The notes under the pieces are model-generated. The model saw nothing but the letters and a program-made list of their open reading frames with translations. It was not told where the DNA came from and searched no databases. From the NCBI RefSeq assembly GCF_007904085.1, contig NZ_CP042326.1:124001-188000 (forward strand): 64,000 bases of DNA, given 5' to 3'. Of the stretch, positions 26,638 to 34,836 are shown one piece after another. This stretch comes from Euhalothece natronophila Z-M001. GTDB taxonomy: Bacteria; Cyanobacteriota; Cyanobacteriia; Cyanobacteriales; Rubidibacteraceae. How positions within the stretch are numbered: the stretch's first letter is position 1; every line of letters starts with the position of its first letter. Made by a program: the position numbers and the translations under genes.

Positions 26638-26868
26638 AAAAAATGAACATCACTAACAATTATTGTGATACCATTTTCAACAACTCGGTTAAATTATATC
26701 CGCCCTTACCTCTCTTACATAATGGGGTTTGGGCGAATCGTTTTCTAACACTAGTTTATGGAAATGGTATAGAAAACTATGAGTCAGTGTATCGAATTAT
26801 GATTATTTTTTCCAAACTCGTATTTTGTCTTCTTCTTAACTAATATTTAAGTGGTTTTAAACATGGGA

Positions 26869-27876
26869 TTACGGGGCTTGCCAAATTTTATTATGATATT
26901 GTTCAACATCGGCATAAGGATCCACAGGTTCATGGTTATGATCATGATGGTGGTGGTGATGATGCCCATGATCATGGCTATGCCCATGATGACTGTCTCC
27001 TGACACCGCTGCCAGACGGAATTTACACATTTCGCAGTTCATTTTTACTTCCCCAGTTTGGGTTTCAATTTCGCGATCGCGCAACACTCTTAAAAGGTTA
27101 GGATGAATCCCCATTTCTGGTAAGCAAGTCATGGAAATGTCAGGATATTGTTCCTGTTGTTGGGCAGTAATATCAAAGATTTTTTTCACTAATACCCCTG
27201 TAAAGAGGAAATAGGGAAGAACAATAATTCGTTTCGGTTGATAAAATCGGGCGCGATGGAACCCTTCTTCTAGCCGAGGATGGGTAATGCCAATGAAACA
27301 GGTTTCTACTGTTTTATAACCACTTCCTTCCCACAGCATTCTGGCGAGTTTACAAACATCGCCATTGGCATCAGGATCGCTGGAACCGCGTCCGACAAAT
27401 AATAAAACCGTTTCCGAACGAGGAATATTATGAGGATTATTTTCTGGTTGATCCAGTTCAGCTAACCGTTCGCGCCACAAGTCTAAAATACTGGGAGTAA
27501 TGCCAAAGTGTCGCCCGTAATTAAAGCTAATTTGCGGGTAAATTTCTCGCGCGCGATCGAGTTCATTGGTGACATCAAATTTATTATGTCTAGCAGCAAA
27601 TAAGAGAATCGGTAAAGCCGAAAACTCAGTATAACCTTGTTCCACTGCTTGGGTGATTCCCTCTTGAATCGTGGGAGTGGTTAATTCCAAAAAGCAGGGA
27701 ATAACTGGACGAGACGGATCTAACTCCTGATAGGCTTCGGCAAAGTCAATAAAGGTTTGTCGCCCTTCAGGATCTTTCGTTCCATGACCGATTAATAACA
27801 ACGGACGCTGTTTCGGTAAAGGAGGAAGTTCGATCTGAGTTTCGCTGTTAGCTGGTGAATAAACGATTGAAGTCAA
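26869..27876 (-). CDS. cbiX: CbiX-type chelatase, long form with His-rich and MxCxxC region
   Basis: This 335-aa protein has two tandem CbiX domains. The first has [17 protein letters not shown] (catalytic His H31); the second has [15 protein letters not shown] in the equivalent position. The tail has M-N-C-E-M-C (M279, C281, C284), the MxCxxC Fe-S motif described for long CbiX proteins, followed by a histidine-rich stretch (about 295-315, many His with Asp and Gly). Enzymes of this class insert Co2+ or Fe2+ into sirohydrochlorin for cobalamin or siroheme. The His-rich part probably stores or delivers metal. No cobalamin riboswitch is visible upstream. Confidence 0.88.
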   Translation of the reverse strand: MTSIVYSPANSETQIELPPLPKQRPLLLIGHGTKDPEGRQTFIDFAEAYQELDPSRPVIPCFLELTTPTIQEGITQAVEQGYTEFSALPILLFAARHNKFDVTNELDRAREIYPQISFNYGRHFGITPSILDLWRERLAELDQPENNPHNIPRSETVLLFVGRGSSDPDANGDVCKLARMLWEGSGYKTVETCFIGITHPRLEEGFHRARFYQPKRIIVLPYFLFTGVLVKKIFDITAQQQEQYPDISMTCLPEMGIHPNLLRVLRDREIETQTGEVKMNCEMCKFRLAAVSGDSHHGHSHDHGHHHHHHHDHNHEPVDPYADVEQYHNKIWQAP

Positions 27877-27949
27877 TGTAAACGCTCCTTTTTCTCTAGC
27901 CCTGCTATCTTAACGGATTTTATAATAAGTATAAATGCAGGGGAGGGGG

Positions 27950-29092
27950 TTAAGGGGTGGGGTCTTTCAATAAGAGATAATAAAGTTCTCCTGTCCAGTC
28001 AACAATACCAGCCCGACGACCTGCATCTTCTCCTGTTCCGAGAAAGAGATCCACACGCCCTGCTCCTGTGATCGCGCTACCCGTATCTTGATCTAAGACA
28101 TACTGACTGACTAATGGGGTTTCGATTTCATTGTTGTCATTGATTTCTGGAAATTGAGTATGAACTAAAGCTAAAGCGCCAGGTGGCATTAAGGAATTAT
28201 CAGTCGCGATCGCGCGATTTGCTGTTACAGGAACGCCTAAATTCCCCTGAGGTTTTGCCCCCCCTGTTTCTCGGAAGAAAATAAAACTCTCATTACGTGG
28301 AATATAGGTATCTAAATCTTCAGGATTCTCTTCAAAATATTCGATTAATTTCGGAAGGGAGAGTTCATCCCGTTCAAATTTGCCATCTTCAACTAACTCG
28401 CCGCCAAGACTGGTATAAGGGTAATCAGTTTTCCCAGCATAGCCGACAGTAATTGTTTCTCCATTATCTAATTCTAGCTGTGCTGACCCTTGTACATGGA
28501 TTAAAAAGGCTTCTAGACGATCGCGCAACCAAGCAATTTCTTTTCCAGCAAGAGGGCTATTTTCCCCTCTTCCGTCAGTTCCTTCTAACTCTTCCCGCGT
28601 TGGGTGAGGAGACTCCCAATCCTCCAAATCACTGGGACGTTCATAAAGGGGATAACGATATTCCTCATCTGGGGTGCGACTTGCTTCATAAACAGGCTCA
28701 AAATACCCCGTAAAATGAACAGTTCCCTGATCATCTTTTCCCACCGCTTGATAAAAGGCAAACTCCTCTCTCACGGCATTGCGTAGGGCTTCTGAAGACG
28801 GGGCATGACGGACTAATTCTCGAAAACGGAGAAGCGATTGATAAACGCGATCGCGCGTTACTCCTTCCACTGGATAATCTTCATAGGCTTTTTGGGCGCT
28901 AGGTTGTTGTAAATAGCGCAAACTATAATTAATTGCCTCAATTAGTGCTTCTCTATCTTCCAAATTTGCATCAAATCCTACTTCCTCTGGCAATTCCTCT
29001 GGTGATACCTTTTCTAAAGGAACTGCCAAGGCTACAGAATGAGATAAAATTACCCCTAACCCAACTGAAAGACCAACCAATAAAGACTTCAT
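27950..29092 (-). CDS. mltA: Membrane-bound lytic murein transglycosylase A
   Basis: An MltA domain (FTGYFEPVYEASRTPDEEYRYPLY, then LELDNGETITVGYAGKTDYPY) is followed by the 3D domain (QDTGSAITGAGRVDLFLGTGEDAG) with its conserved aspartates. The enzyme cleaves peptidoglycan glycan strands to form 1,6-anhydro ends. The frame is open to 29188, but I prefer ATG 29092, which gives a standard signal peptide (MKSLLVGLSVGLGVILSHSVALA). An AAAGGA lies just upstream of it. A degenerate copy of the 5' 136 nt sits at 30641-30777. Confidence 0.88.
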   Translation of the reverse strand: MKSLLVGLSVGLGVILSHSVALAVPLEKVSPEELPEEVGFDANLEDREALIEAINYSLRYLQQPSAQKAYEDYPVEGVTRDRVYQSLLRFRELVRHAPSSEALRNAVREEFAFYQAVGKDDQGTVHFTGYFEPVYEASRTPDEEYRYPLYERPSDLEDWESPHPTREELEGTDGRGENSPLAGKEIAWLRDRLEAFLIHVQGSAQLELDNGETITVGYAGKTDYPYTSLGGELVEDGKFERDELSLPKLIEYFEENPEDLDTYIPRNESFIFFRETGGAKPQGNLGVPVTANRAIATDNSLMPPGALALVHTQFPEINDNNEIETPLVSQYVLDQDTGSAITGAGRVDLFLGTGEDAGRRAGIVDWTGELYYLLLKDPTP

Positions 29093-29229
29093 TCCTTTAC
29101 CCGTCACTTTTGCTGATTCCTCTACTATTACCACAACTAGGGAGACGATGGTGCTTACCAACTGTTCCAATCTTCTCGTAATTCGCAAAGTCTTAAGCCC
29201 GTGACGAGACTTGAAATACTGTTAAGGCT

Positions 29230-29922
29230 TTAATTTTCATGGGAATGATATTCATGACTAGAGTTCAAACTCACCAAGAGTTCCTCTGTAATTTTAATTA
29301 AATCATACACTGACTCTTGTTTGACTTGAGTGGTTTTAAAACCATGAGCAATAGCGTTACGGAGTGAAAAAACATTCATCAGCAGTTGATATTCAGATCG
29401 AGAAATTACTCCCTCTGTTGCTAAGTGTTTCATCAAGTAAGGTGGATCAACTCTTGCCAAAGTTAATCCTTCATGCTCTGCCACAAGTCTTAAAGTTGCT
29501 TCTACTAAAGACCAACCATAAAGGAGAGCCGAGGCTGGATGATCTGTTGCGAGTTTTTTTACGACTTCTATCTGTGATTTAATTTCAGGTACTTGTAGAG
29601 AACTTTCTGCTTGAGAGGAATAGGTAAACTCTTCAGAATTTCTCATGACTAACTTAAATCGCCAACCTGGATTTTTTTCCACAGTTTGGGCGAGATTATG
29701 TAAATATTGCATTGAAGAAGAGTCGAGTGAAGAACGTGACTTAACTTCAATAACTACGCCTTCATTTCCTCGGCGTACCACTAAATCAGGGCAATAGTTT
29801 TTAAGAAAGTCAGGGAGGTTTTCAGCACTAGGATACATTAAAACCTCATAGCCTTGATTTCGGTACTCCTCTGCTATTTTTAGTAATTCCTCTCTTTCTA
29901 CATTTACAATTGGAGTTGTCAT
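29230..29922 (-). CDS. PD-(D/E)XK nuclease-like protein with HEPN-like C-terminus
   Basis: The N-terminal half (about residues 1-110) has a plausible PD-(D/E)XK core: PDLVVRR with D46, then VVIEVKSRS with E59 and K61, after an amphipathic helix (EELLKIAEEYRNQGYEV). The C-terminal half (about 125-225) is helical and ends in SLRNAIAHG, an R-x4-H motif (R188, H193) like that of HEPN RNases. I cannot name a characterised family. It overlaps the upstream RusA-type gene by 4 nt (ATGA), so the two are translationally coupled. Nucleic-acid processing, possibly defence or toxin function, is inference. Confidence 0.6.
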   Translation of the reverse strand: MTTPIVNVEREELLKIAEEYRNQGYEVLMYPSAENLPDFLKNYCPDLVVRRGNEGVVIEVKSRSSLDSSSMQYLHNLAQTVEKNPGWRFKLVMRNSEEFTYSSQAESSLQVPEIKSQIEVVKKLATDHPASALLYGWSLVEATLRLVAEHEGLTLARVDPPYLMKHLATEGVISRSEYQLLMNVFSLRNAIAHGFKTTQVKQESVYDLIKITEELLVSLNSSHEYHSHEN

Positions 29923-30326
29923 GAAATAAGTACCTCTTGGTCAGGAGCATCAGCTACAAGAATATGCAGAAATTCATTTCCGCGAGCAAAGCCATCTGCT
30001 AAGGTCGGGGTCATATCTTCTATTTTAAAGTTACCTGATAAATTTCTCTTCCTAACCAAAACATCCGTTACTTGCTCATCATCGACATAGGCTAATCCAA
30101 TTAGCGCATCTTGAATTGGTTTAACTATATTGTCCACATCCATACCAACAATGTCATAAAAATAAGTAATTTGTAGCATCACCAGTCCGATTGCAGTTTT
30201 TTGTCCTGGGAACCAGTATTGCTCAGCTTCTTGTCTGACTATTTCTTTCCATTCTTTAAGACGCTCTTTTCTGCGAGTCTGTTGTGATACTGGCGGTCCA
30301 TCGACTATAAACTCAAGTTGAATCAA
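29919..30326 (-). CDS. RusA-family Holliday junction resolvase-like nuclease
   Basis: This 135-aa protein has the RusA active-site pattern. DVDN supplies D63 and D65, K69 lies 6 residues after the first Asp as in E. coli RusA, and D82/D83 in YVDDEQV supplies the third acidic position. RusA enzymes cleave four-way junctions and are usually phage-borne. No phage genes surround this one. The start is ATG 30326, and it is the first gene of a coupled pair with the PD-(D/E)XK/HEPN-like gene. The locus is bracketed by mltA and a duplicated fragment of mltA, which hints at acquisition. Confidence 0.75.
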   Translation of the reverse strand: MIQLEFIVDGPPVSQQTRRKERLKEWKEIVRQEAEQYWFPGQKTAIGLVMLQITYFYDIVGMDVDNIVKPIQDALIGLAYVDDEQVTDVLVRKRNLSGNFKIEDMTPTLADGFARGNEFLHILVADAPDQEVLIS

Positions 30327-30447
30327 TACACTTTTACCTAGAGAATCAGGACTTCATTGAAGCCACAATAGCTAAACAGAATGCTCAGATGTGTACACTC
30401 TCTTATAAATCTAAGATTGGCTTTGAATAAATTTTAACGATTCGTCT

Positions 30448-30645
30448 ATGTCAAAAATATCAGTTACCAAAAAAGCAATTATTTGTGGGTATTACGGACA
30501 AAATAATGTTGGTGATGACGCACTGTTAATCAGTTTACTTGCCATGCTTCCCTCCCACATTAAACCATTAGTCTTATCTGGTAATCCTCAAAAAACACAG
30601 GAACAGTTACAAGTGGAGGCACTTCCTAATCGTTCAGCTTTTCCA
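30448..30645 (+). pseudogene. csaB: N-terminal remnant of a CsaB-type polysaccharide pyruvyl transferase
   Basis: About 66 codons match the start of CsaB/polysaccharide pyruvyl transferase proteins (KAIICGYYGQNNVGDDALLISLLAML, then KPLVLSGNPQKTQEQ). At about 30641 the sequence switches abruptly to a copy of the 5' end of mltA read antisense. The frame runs on through that foreign sequence to 30726, giving a 92-residue chimera. The remaining roughly 270 residues of CsaB are absent. It is almost certainly non-functional. Confidence 0.75.
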
Positions 30646-30777
30646 AATTCGCATCAAGTCCCACTTCCTCTGGCAATTCCTCTGGTGATACCTTTTCTAA
30701 AGGAACTGCCAAGGCTACAGAATTAGAAAAAATTACGCCTAACCCCACTGACAGACTAACCAACTAAAGACTTCATT
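30641..30777 (-). repeat. Degenerate duplicate of the mltA 5' region
   Basis: These 137 nt align nearly end to end with 28958-29093. They start at TTCCAAATT and stop one base past the mltA start codon (TAAAGACTTCATT). Point changes and small indels have broken the signal-peptide frame in this copy. Both copies have the same orientation. Confidence 0.9.
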
Positions 30778-30779
30778 TA

Positions 30780-31154
30780 TTAGATCTCCTCATTACTTTC
30801 TACAGTGACATTAGCTTGTTCATCCACTGTAACCACTGTTTGAATCGTGAAATCATCCGATCCTATTTCTCTCCCTCTAATAGTAAATCGCCAAACTCCG
30901 TCTTCAATTTCTTCATAGTTAGTTTCTTCCACTGGCCCATGCATCGCTGGTTCAGCGCGGTATTGCCCTAAACCGCCATTTTCTTGTTCCGCTGCTTGAC
31001 GGGCAAGGTTTTTAGCACGATTCTTCGTAATTAATTGGCGATATTGTTGACGAACAGAAGATTCTGCTTCTGATGCTTCTTGTGCTTTGAGGGGCACATG
31101 ACTACTAACCGCCATGCTACCCATAATCATAAATATTATTATTATATTTTTCAT
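30780..31154 (-). CDS. Unrecognised exported protein
   Basis: About 124 residues with a signal peptide (MKNIIIIFMIMGSMAVSSHVPLKAQ), then a polar, Gln/Arg/Glu-rich segment, and a C-terminal half predicted to be beta-rich (DGVWRFTIRGREIGSDDFTIQTVVTV). I recognise no family. I choose ATG 31154 over the GTG at 31166, because GAGGAG lies about 11 nt before the ATG but directly abuts the GTG. It is downstream of the MerR gene on the same strand, about 48 nt away, so it may be part of the same transcript. Confidence 0.6.
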   Translation of the reverse strand: MKNIIIIFMIMGSMAVSSHVPLKAQEASEAESSVRQQYRQLITKNRAKNLARQAAEQENGGLGQYRAEPAMHGPVEETNYEEIEDGVWRFTIRGREIGSDDFTIQTVVTVDEQANVTVESNEEI

Positions 31155-31201
31155 AAAATCAATCACTCCTCAACAATTATCAAAATAACTTAATTATTGC
31201 C

Positions 31202-31630
31202 CTAATAATCTTCAGGTTGAATAATTGGACAAATCCTCTCATCAGGGGGTGCTTCTAAAATTGGATCTGCCCCTGCCAAAAGTAATTTAATCTGGCATTG
31301 TAGATGCTTAAGAGCTTCTATTTGTTCCTCAATTTGAACCACTTTATTTTCTAAGTGATCTTTTATATCATGACAGGGTAGCTCGCCGCGATCGCGCAAT
31401 TTTAGAAACTCTCGAATTTCATCTAAACTCATCCCTAAAGTTTGGGCTTGGCGAATAAATTGCAAACGGATCACTGTTGTTTTTTCATCAAATAAACGGA
31501 ATCCCCCTTGGGTTCGTTTAACCGCATGAATTAAATCTAAATCCTCATAATAGCGAATTGTTTTTATTGGCAAACCCGTACTTTTACTTAATTCGCCAAT
31601 CTTTACTAAATTGGTCACTTCAGTTGACAT
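31202..31630 (-). CDS. MerR-family metal-responsive regulator
   Basis: This 142-aa protein has the winged-helix N-terminus of MerR (KIGELSKSTGLPIKTIRYYEDLDLI), then RTQGGFRLFDE and the long dimerisation helix. Metal-site candidates are C86-H87 (LPCHDIKDHLENK) and C134 (ERICPII), arranged as in ZntR/MerR-type sensors. Relatives activate divergent or adjacent metal-efflux genes. It lies between a PepSY-type membrane gene and a secreted protein, 400 nt from a plus-strand P-type ATPase, but the ligand and target are unproven. Confidence 0.85.
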   Translation of the reverse strand: MSTEVTNLVKIGELSKSTGLPIKTIRYYEDLDLIHAVKRTQGGFRLFDEKTTVIRLQFIRQAQTLGMSLDEIREFLKLRDRGELPCHDIKDHLENKVVQIEEQIEALKHLQCQIKLLLAGADPILEAPPDERICPIIQPEDY

Positions 31631-31646
31631 ATCAAAACCTGCTTAC

Positions 31647-31928
31647 TTAACGACGATTTCTCGAACGAAGTTGCCACCACATCGTTATTCCTGTCACGGC
31701 TAAAATTAATACCCCAAAAGCATTGAGAAATGGATAAATAAATTGTAAATCTAAAGCCCCAAATTTCCCCGTATGAAGTTCTAGTAACCAAAGAAAATCT
31801 TGAACCTCTCCGGTTAAGATAGCAACTTGATATAACGCTCCTGTGAATAAGGTAAGCATTAAGGGTAAAACCATGATTGGGGCAAACCAACGATGAAGTT
31901 GTCGCAATCGCTGTCGATTAAAAGTCAT
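31647..31928 (-). CDS. PepSY-type small membrane protein
   Basis: This 93-aa protein has two membrane helices. The pattern RQLHRWFAPIMVLPLMLTLFTGALYQ, then LLELHTGKFG, then FLNAFGVLILAVTGITMWWQ is the reduced PepSY-associated TM form found in cyanobacteria, with histidines H16 and H51 that could bind metal or heme. It lies 16 nt upstream of the MerR gene on the same strand, so it is probably the first gene of a PepSY-merR-(secreted protein) operon. It is divergent from the P-type ATPase. Confidence 0.75.
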   Translation of the reverse strand: MTFNRQRLRQLHRWFAPIMVLPLMLTLFTGALYQVAILTGEVQDFLWLLELHTGKFGALDLQFIYPFLNAFGVLILAVTGITMWWQLRSRNRR

Positions 31929-31996
31929 GATAAAACATTAGGAAACTTACTAATTACTTAGTTCCATAATAGTCAATCCCGTTGTTGAGTCATTGC

Positions 31997-32009
31997 CTTT
32001 ATACTAAAG
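31997..32009. promoter_or_regulatory. Candidate operator dyad in the PepSY/ATPase divergent region
   Basis: CTTTA-TAC-TAAAG is a perfect 5-bp-arm dyad lying between divergent genes, with TTGAGT 7 nt to its left. It could be a MerR-type operator for the adjacent regulator, but spacing to a -10 box is not convincing. Confidence 0.25.
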
Positions 32010-32043
32010 AAGTTGAGTAAACAAACATTTTCATAAAACAGAT

Positions 32044-34794
32044 ATGATTATGGAAAAAGAACAGGAATCCTATGTCAATTATTATGAGATTCCTTATCAA
32101 GAAGTAATTGAAAAACTCACAACGGATGCTGAACAAGGCTTAAGCCAAACCGAAGTCAGCCAGCGCTATGAACAGTATGGTGCTAATGAACTAGAAGCCA
32201 AACCGGGCAAACCCTGGTGGTTACGACTCCTTCTTCAGTTTAACGACCCCCTATTATATATTCTCTTAATTGCAGGGGCAGTGAAGGCGTTTATGGAGTC
32301 TTGGACTAATGCCATTGTCATTTGGGGAGTAACCGTACTCAATGCAGTCATTGGTTATGTGCAAGAAGCCAAAGCAGAAAGCGCGATCGCGTCTTTAGCG
32401 AAATCTGTCACTACTGAAGCTACGGTTCTCCGCGATGGCAAGCAAGTGCGAGTTCCCTCGCGAGAATTAGTCCCAGGGGATATTGTCACTATTGCCTCTG
32501 GGGATAAAGTGCCAGCTGACATTAGGCTTTTTAAGGTTACGAACTTACAAGTGGATGAATCGGCACTCACAGGAGAATCAGTCCCTGTAGAAAAATCCGT
32601 TTCTCCCCTTGCTGGTGACACCGTCTTAGCAGATCGAACTAATATGTGTCATGCAGGTAGTTTTGTTACCTCTGGGCAAGGTAGTGGCGTAGTTGTTGCT
32701 ATTGCGAATGCTACCGAAGTGGGCAAAATCTCCAAATCTATGGAAGAGAGTGTCACTCTCACTACTCCATTAACGCGGAAATTTGCCAAATTTAGCAAGG
32801 TTCTACTGTACATTATTCTTGCCATTGCTACCTTTACCCTGATCGTCGGGGTTGCCCAAGGGCAGGATTTACCCACCATGTTTGATGCTGCAGTTGCTTT
32901 GGCTGTCAGTGCCATCCCAGAAGGGCTTCCTGCTGTCGTTACTATTACTCTCGCCATTGGCGTAAATCGCATGGCTGCCCGAAATGCGATTATTCGGAAA
33001 CTTCCTGCTGTGGAGTCTTTAGGGAGTGCAACGGTTATTTGTTCTGATAAAACAGGAACATTAACTGAAAATAAAATGACTGTGCAGCGGATTGATATTG
33101 CTGATGAACATTATGTGGTCAGTGGTACTGGGTATAGCCCGAATGGAGAAATTGCTTTAGCCCAGCATGGTAGCGAAGAGGCTTCTATTACTGATGGCTT
33201 AAATCCTGCGCTACAAGAATGTTTAATGGCTGGAATTTTGTGTAATGATTCTTGGCTGGAAGAAAAAGGTGGTGATTGGACAGTTATTGGCGATCCCACT
33301 GAAGGGGCTTTAATTACTGTGGCAAGTAAGGTTGGTTTAAATCAGTCAGACGTAAATAAGGAAAGACGGCGTTTAGATGCCATTCCTTTTGAATCTCAGT
33401 ATCAATATATGGCAACCCTTCATGGGGGAGATTCGCCCATTATTTATGTCAAAGGATCAGTCGAGGCAATTCTCAAACGCTGTTCTCAAGAAATAACATT
33501 ACGCGGAGAAAAAATCCCTCTACAACGGGAAGTGATTGAAAAATCAGTGGAGGAAATGGCAGCTCAAGGGTTGCGAGTTCTAGCTTTTGCCAAAAAAGAG
33601 GTAGATAGTAACCAGAAAAGTGTTGATCATGAAGATATTCAAGGGGAGTTAGTCTTTCTTGGTTTACAAGGGATGATTGATCCGCCACGGGAAGAAGCCA
33701 CAAAAGCCGTTGCTGCCTGTCAAAGTGCTGGCATTCAGGTGAAAATGATTACGGGAGATCATGTGGCAACTGCCCGCGCGATCGCGCAGAAAATGGGCAT
33801 CCAAAAAGAAGGTCAAGTCCTTGCCCTCACTGGACAACAATTAGAACACATGGATAAAGCAAAAATTGTCCATAATGTGGAAAAAGGCTCAGTTTTTGCC
33901 CGTGTTGCCCCTGCCCAGAAGTTACAACTGGTAGAAGGCTTACAATCTCAAGGAGAAATTGTTGCCATGACAGGGGATGGCGTGAATGATGCCCCAGCGC
34001 TGAAACAAGCTGATATTGGCATTGCGATGGGGCAAGGGGGTACGGAAGTAGCCCGAGAAGCCTCAGATATGCTACTCACTGATGATAATTTTGCCTCAAT
34101 TGAAGCTGCTGTGGAAGAAGGGCGCAATGTTTATCAAAATATCCGTAAGGCGATCGCGTTTCTCCTCCCCGTTAATGGTGGGGAATCTATGACTATTCTT
34201 ATCAGCGCTTTACTGGTACGAGACTTACCGATTCTCGCGATCCAAGTCTTATGGCTAAATATGATTAATTCGGTGACGATGACGGTTCCCCTTGCCTTTG
34301 AACCAAAAACAGCAGGATTAATGCAACAACCCCCTCGCAATCCCAATGAACCCTTAATCACAGGAAAACTGCTACGACGGATTGGTGTCGTTTCTCTCTT
34401 CAACTGGATTTTAATCTTTGGTGTCTTTGAATGGGCAGAAGCGGTTACGGGGGATATAGATTTAGCTCGCACTATGGCAATTCAGGCTCTTGTGGCAGCA
34501 CGGATTATCTATTTACTTAGCATTAGTCAGCTTGGTGTTGGTTTAGTGCAGTTTATTCGTGGCAATATCAGTGGATTAGCTAATACCTCTGCCATTGCCG
34601 TTGGCATTTTAGCGGCAGTTGCTTTACAGATTCTCTTTAGTCAAGTAGGGCTAATGAACGTCTTATTTGAAACGGCTTCCCTAAGCTGGCAACAATGGCT
34701 TCTTTGTCTCTTACCCATGTTACCCATGATTCCTACCGCAATGTTGGCTAATCGCATTGATCCACCAAATCCTAAAACTGCAACTGAAAATTAG
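32044..34794 (+). CDS. P2-type cation-transporting ATPase
   Basis: This 916-aa P-type ATPase has N-terminal cation_ATPase_N (YQEVIEKLTTDAEQGLSQTEV), TGES in the actuator domain, M4 PEGLP (P292-P296), phosphorylation site D335 in CSDKTGTLT, hinge TGDGVNDAPALKQADIGIAMG and a 4-helix C-terminus. PEGLP places it with Ca2+/Na+ type P2 pumps. However M6 reads L-N-M-I-N-S-V-T-M (around 738-746), so the M6 aspartate used for Ca2+ in SERCA is absent. Specificity is open, and Na+ extrusion would fit a salt-tolerant host. ATG 32044 or 32050 are both possible starts. Confidence 0.85.
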   Translation: MIMEKEQESYVNYYEIPYQEVIEKLTTDAEQGLSQTEVSQRYEQYGANELEAKPGKPWWLRLLLQFNDPLLYILLIAGAVKAFMESWTNAIVIWGVTVLNAVIGYVQEAKAESAIASLAKSVTTEATVLRDGKQVRVPSRELVPGDIVTIASGDKVPADIRLFKVTNLQVDESALTGESVPVEKSVSPLAGDTVLADRTNMCHAGSFVTSGQGSGVVVAIANATEVGKISKSMEESVTLTTPLTRKFAKFSKVLLYIILAIATFTLIVGVAQGQDLPTMFDAAVALAVSAIPEGLPAVVTITLAIGVNRMAARNAIIRKLPAVESLGSATVICSDKTGTLTENKMTVQRIDIADEHYVVSGTGYSPNGEIALAQHGSEEASITDGLNPALQECLMAGILCNDSWLEEKGGDWTVIGDPTEGALITVASKVGLNQSDVNKERRRLDAIPFESQYQYMATLHGGDSPIIYVKGSVEAILKRCSQEITLRGEKIPLQREVIEKSVEEMAAQGLRVLAFAKKEVDSNQKSVDHEDIQGELVFLGLQGMIDPPREEATKAVAACQSAGIQVKMITGDHVATARAIAQKMGIQKEGQVLALTGQQLEHMDKAKIVHNVEKGSVFARVAPAQKLQLVEGLQSQGEIVAMTGDGVNDAPALKQADIGIAMGQGGTEVAREASDMLLTDDNFASIEAAVEEGRNVYQNIRKAIAFLLPVNGGESMTILISALLVRDLPILAIQVLWLNMINSVTMTVPLAFEPKTAGLMQQPPRNPNEPLITGKLLRRIGVVSLFNWILIFGVFEWAEAVTGDIDLARTMAIQALVAARIIYLLSISQLGVGLVQFIRGNISGLANTSAIAVGILAAVALQILFSQVGLMNVLFETASLSWQQWLLCLLPMLPMIPTAMLANRIDPPNPKTATEN

Positions 34795-34804
34795 AGTGGA
34801 CAGT

Positions 34805-34826
34805 ACCACCCCTTTAAGCGGGTGGT
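34805..34826. terminator. Terminator hairpin between convergent ATPase and proB
   Basis: The 7-bp stem ACCACCC / GGGTGGT with an 8-nt loop lies 10 nt after the ATPase stop and 10 nt before the end of proB. It could serve both strands; the T tract is weak. Confidence 0.6.
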
Positions 34827-34836
34827 TAGATTGTAT

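Noticed and set aside
26643-26843. 66-aa plus-strand frame between the GPH transporter and cbiX
   Set aside because: No family resemblance, no clear ribosome site, low-complexity AT-rich context; most likely spurious.
27877-27949. Cobalamin or other riboswitch upstream of cbiX
   Set aside because: Only 73 nt separate cbiX and mltA and no B12-box-like motif is present.
29230-30326. Prophage origin of the RusA gene
   Set aside because: No terminase, capsid, integrase or other phage gene is nearby; RusA alone is not enough.
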